Assembly (NCBI RefSeq): GCF_018986915.1
Contig: NZ_CP076723.1
Location: 580,631 to 644,630 of the forward strand
Length of the DNA: 64,000 nucleotides
Origin: Geomonas oryzisoli
Lineage (GTDB): Bacteria > Desulfobacterota > Desulfuromonadia > Geobacterales > Geobacteraceae
Direction of reading: 5' to 3'
In this document: positions 60,106 through 64,000 of the stretch, piece after piece
How the letters are laid out: each line of letters starts with the position of its first letter
Position numbering within the stretch: the stretch's first letter is position 1
Translations under genes and position numbers: made by a program
Notes under the pieces: generated by a model
What the model was told of the DNA's origin: nothing
The model's database searches: none
The model's input: the letters and a program-made list of their open reading frames with translations, nothing else

Positions 60106-60483
60106 ATGAAGGACAGGGACATGAGCCTGGAGACGGACCGAAAGGGGATGCTCGGTGAGCAGGTGCTGCTCAGGATCTTCATTGGAGAGCGCGACAAGTA
60201 CAAACACATCCCGCTTTACGAGGCGCTGGTGGAACTGTTCCGCACCCAGGGCTTTGCCGGCGCCACGGTGCTGCGGGGCGTGGCCGGGTTCGGCGCGCAC
60301 AGCATGTACCACACGGACCGCCTGCTGCGGCTCTCCACCGACCTTCCCATGGTGATCGAGGTGGTCGACGAGAGGACCCGGGTGGAGGCGGTCCTGCCGA
60401 CCGTGGAGGAGATGATGGACGGCGGCATGATCACCCTGGAGAAGGTGCAGGTCTGGCGCTACGCCAAAAAACGCTCGGCTTGA
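60106..60483 (+). CDS. DUF190 family protein
   Basis: 125 residues with the DUF190 core LRIFIGERDKYKHIPLYEALVEL, GFAGATVLRGVAGFG and PMVIEVVDE. The fold resembles PII-like signalling proteins. It is commonly next to crcB, as here (30-base gap). Function unknown, possibly regulating fluoride export. Confidence 0.88.
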   Translation: MKDRDMSLETDRKGMLGEQVLLRIFIGERDKYKHIPLYEALVELFRTQGFAGATVLRGVAGFGAHSMYHTDRLLRLSTDLPMVIEVVDERTRVEAVLPTVEEMMDGGMITLEKVQVWRYAKKRSA

Positions 60484-60537
60484 AACGACGAACCCATCTG
60501 CTACACTCTCACCTTGTTCATGAAAAGGAGCGGATAG

Positions 60538-63225
<2,688 letters not shown>

Positions 63226-63246
63226 AAACACGTTCATCTGAAACAA

Positions 63247-63457
63247 GTTCTACGTTCTATGTTCTACGTTCTACGTTCACCCCACAACCAGTCATAGAAA
63301 CAGTTTCATAAAGACACGAAGTACAGAGCGCAGAACGTGTAACGAGTAGTTAAAGCCGTTAACGTAGAACATATAACGTGAACGTAGAACGGCTTTTAAG
63401 AGTAGTTAAAGCCGTTAACGTAGAACATAGAACGTAGAACGTAGAACGGCTTTTAAG
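63247..63457. repeat. inverted and tandem repeats in the sucA-sucB gap
   Basis: Two tandem copies (63345-63400 and 63401-63457) each start AGTAGTTAAAGCCGTTAACG and end with GAACGGCTTTTAAG, so each can fold on itself. They enclose repeats of ACGTAGA/ACATAGA. A 32-base stretch at 63247-63278 is largely the reverse complement of the inner part of the second copy. Together they could form a long hairpin between sucA and sucB. Confidence 0.85.
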
Positions 63458-63472
63458 ATAAGGGAGAACCGC

Positions 63473-64000
63473 ATGGATATCAAGGTGCCCGCGGTGGGCG
63501 AGTCGGTGTACGAGGCGGTGATCGCCCGGTGGCTCAAGAAAAATGGCGACGTCGTCTCCAAGGACGAGGCCCTCTGCGAGATCGAGACCGACAAGATCAC
63601 CCTCGAAGTCACCTCCGAGGCGGACGGCGTGCTCAGTATCACGGTGCCGGAAGGCGAGACGGTGAAGATCGGTGCCGTCATCGGCAGCATCGACGCGCGC
63701 GGCCCGGTGGCCGAAGCGCAGGGAGCAGCCGACAGCGCCGCTGCCGCCAAACCTGCCGGAAAGCCTGCCGCCAAGCCCGAGGCTAAGCCGGGAACTGCGG
63801 CTCCCATGTCCCCCTCGGGAAGGAAACTGGCGCGCGAGTTGGGAGTCGAGCCGGGTGCCGTCCAGGGGAGCGGGCGCGGCGGCCGCATCACCAACGAGGA
63901 TCTGCTCAAGGCCCAGGGGGCACGGGCGGAGGTTGCCGAGCCCCCCAAAGCTCCGACGAAACCGGTTGCTCCGGCTGCGCCCGCCGCTGTTGCCAAACCG
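63473..64000 (+). CDS. sucB: dihydrolipoyl succinyltransferase E2 of 2-oxoglutarate dehydrogenase (start only)
   Basis: 176 codons, still open at the window edge. A lipoyl domain (about 1-75) has the lipoyl-Lys motif EIETDKITLEV. It is followed by an Ala/Pro/Lys linker and an E3-binding domain (SPSGRKLARELGVEP...GRGGRITNEDLL), then a second linker. AGGGAGAA precedes the ATG. The catalytic domain lies beyond the window. Confidence 0.93.
   Translation, partial: MDIKVPAVGESVYEAVIARWLKKNGDVVSKDEALCEIETDKITLEVTSEADGVLSITVPEGETVKIGAVIGSIDARGPVAEAQGAADSAAAAKPAGKPAAKPEAKPGTAAPMSPSGRKLARELGVEPGAVQGSGRGGRITNEDLLKAQGARAEVAEPPKAPTKPVAPAAPAAVAKP

Noticed and set aside
63345..63457. sucA-sucB repeats considered as CRISPR or attachment site
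   Set aside because: Two adjacent copies with no spacers, no integrase and no cas gene nearby.

Overview
The window comes from a high-GC member of the Geobacteraceae (Desulfuromonadia). The Geomonas/Citrifermentans side of the family is a guess. The clues are an SfrAB-type soluble Fe(III)/NADPH oxidoreductase, many multihaem c-type cytochromes, a CbcBA-like cytochrome pair beside a 12-haem c7 polymer, sigma-54 regulators, and several conserved small proteins typical of this group. No rRNA, tRNA, CRISPR array, prophage or insertion sequence was seen.

Layout. 1-5655: the start of a FapA/DUF342 gene (cut by the window edge), then the sfrB-sfrA operon with a strong terminator and a small Cys-containing protein. 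5665-22694: a respiratory island. A leftward cytochrome operon (5665-11566) encodes a pentahaem cytochrome, a Tat-exported ferredoxin, an NrfD-type quinol subunit, a haem-c sensor and several small membrane proteins. A rightward operon (17774-21198) encodes small membrane proteins, a heptahaem cytochrome and a di-haem cytochrome b (CbcA/CbcB-like). Between them lie two sigma-54 enhancer-binding response regulators and a hybrid histidine kinase. A 12-haem c7-polymer cytochrome converges on the second operon. Three sigma-54-type promoters can be read, and a shared palindrome, TGTATA-N7-TATACA, sits upstream of two of them.

22719-31398 (all leftward): an AspT-family transporter, a chemoreceptor with a large periplasmic domain, a branched-chain-type solute-binding protein without permease genes, a multidomain receiver/J-like/TPR protein, and MltG. 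31653-36208: a large GH13 protein, methylmalonyl-CoA decarboxylase and a 36-residue rubredoxin-like protein. 36218-46555 (leftward): an inactive/active M16 peptidase pair, Lon, an ABC-F ATPase, a YajD-like HNH protein, an HD hydrolase, a MaoC-like dehydratase and a DMT-type transporter. 46843-53554: an envelope cluster of LysM/TPR/low-complexity proteins. 53691-55503: small metabolic and unknown genes. 56042-64000: an RNase E/G with a long basic/Ala-rich tail, an outer-membrane-like protein, CrcB, DUF190, and sucA followed by the start of sucB.

The most unusual part is 5665-22694. The two cytochrome operons contain paralogous accessory proteins: a four-helix membrane protein at the distal end, one-helix proteins ending in a V/L-P-G/A...MLKGI-like motif, and receiver-like proteins in which the usual phospho-acceptor Asp is Gly. 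This suggests a duplicated, uncharacterised accessory module for inner-membrane quinol-oxidising cytochrome complexes under common sigma-54 control. Function is inferred from sequence and context only. The annotation was made by reading; no database search was run.
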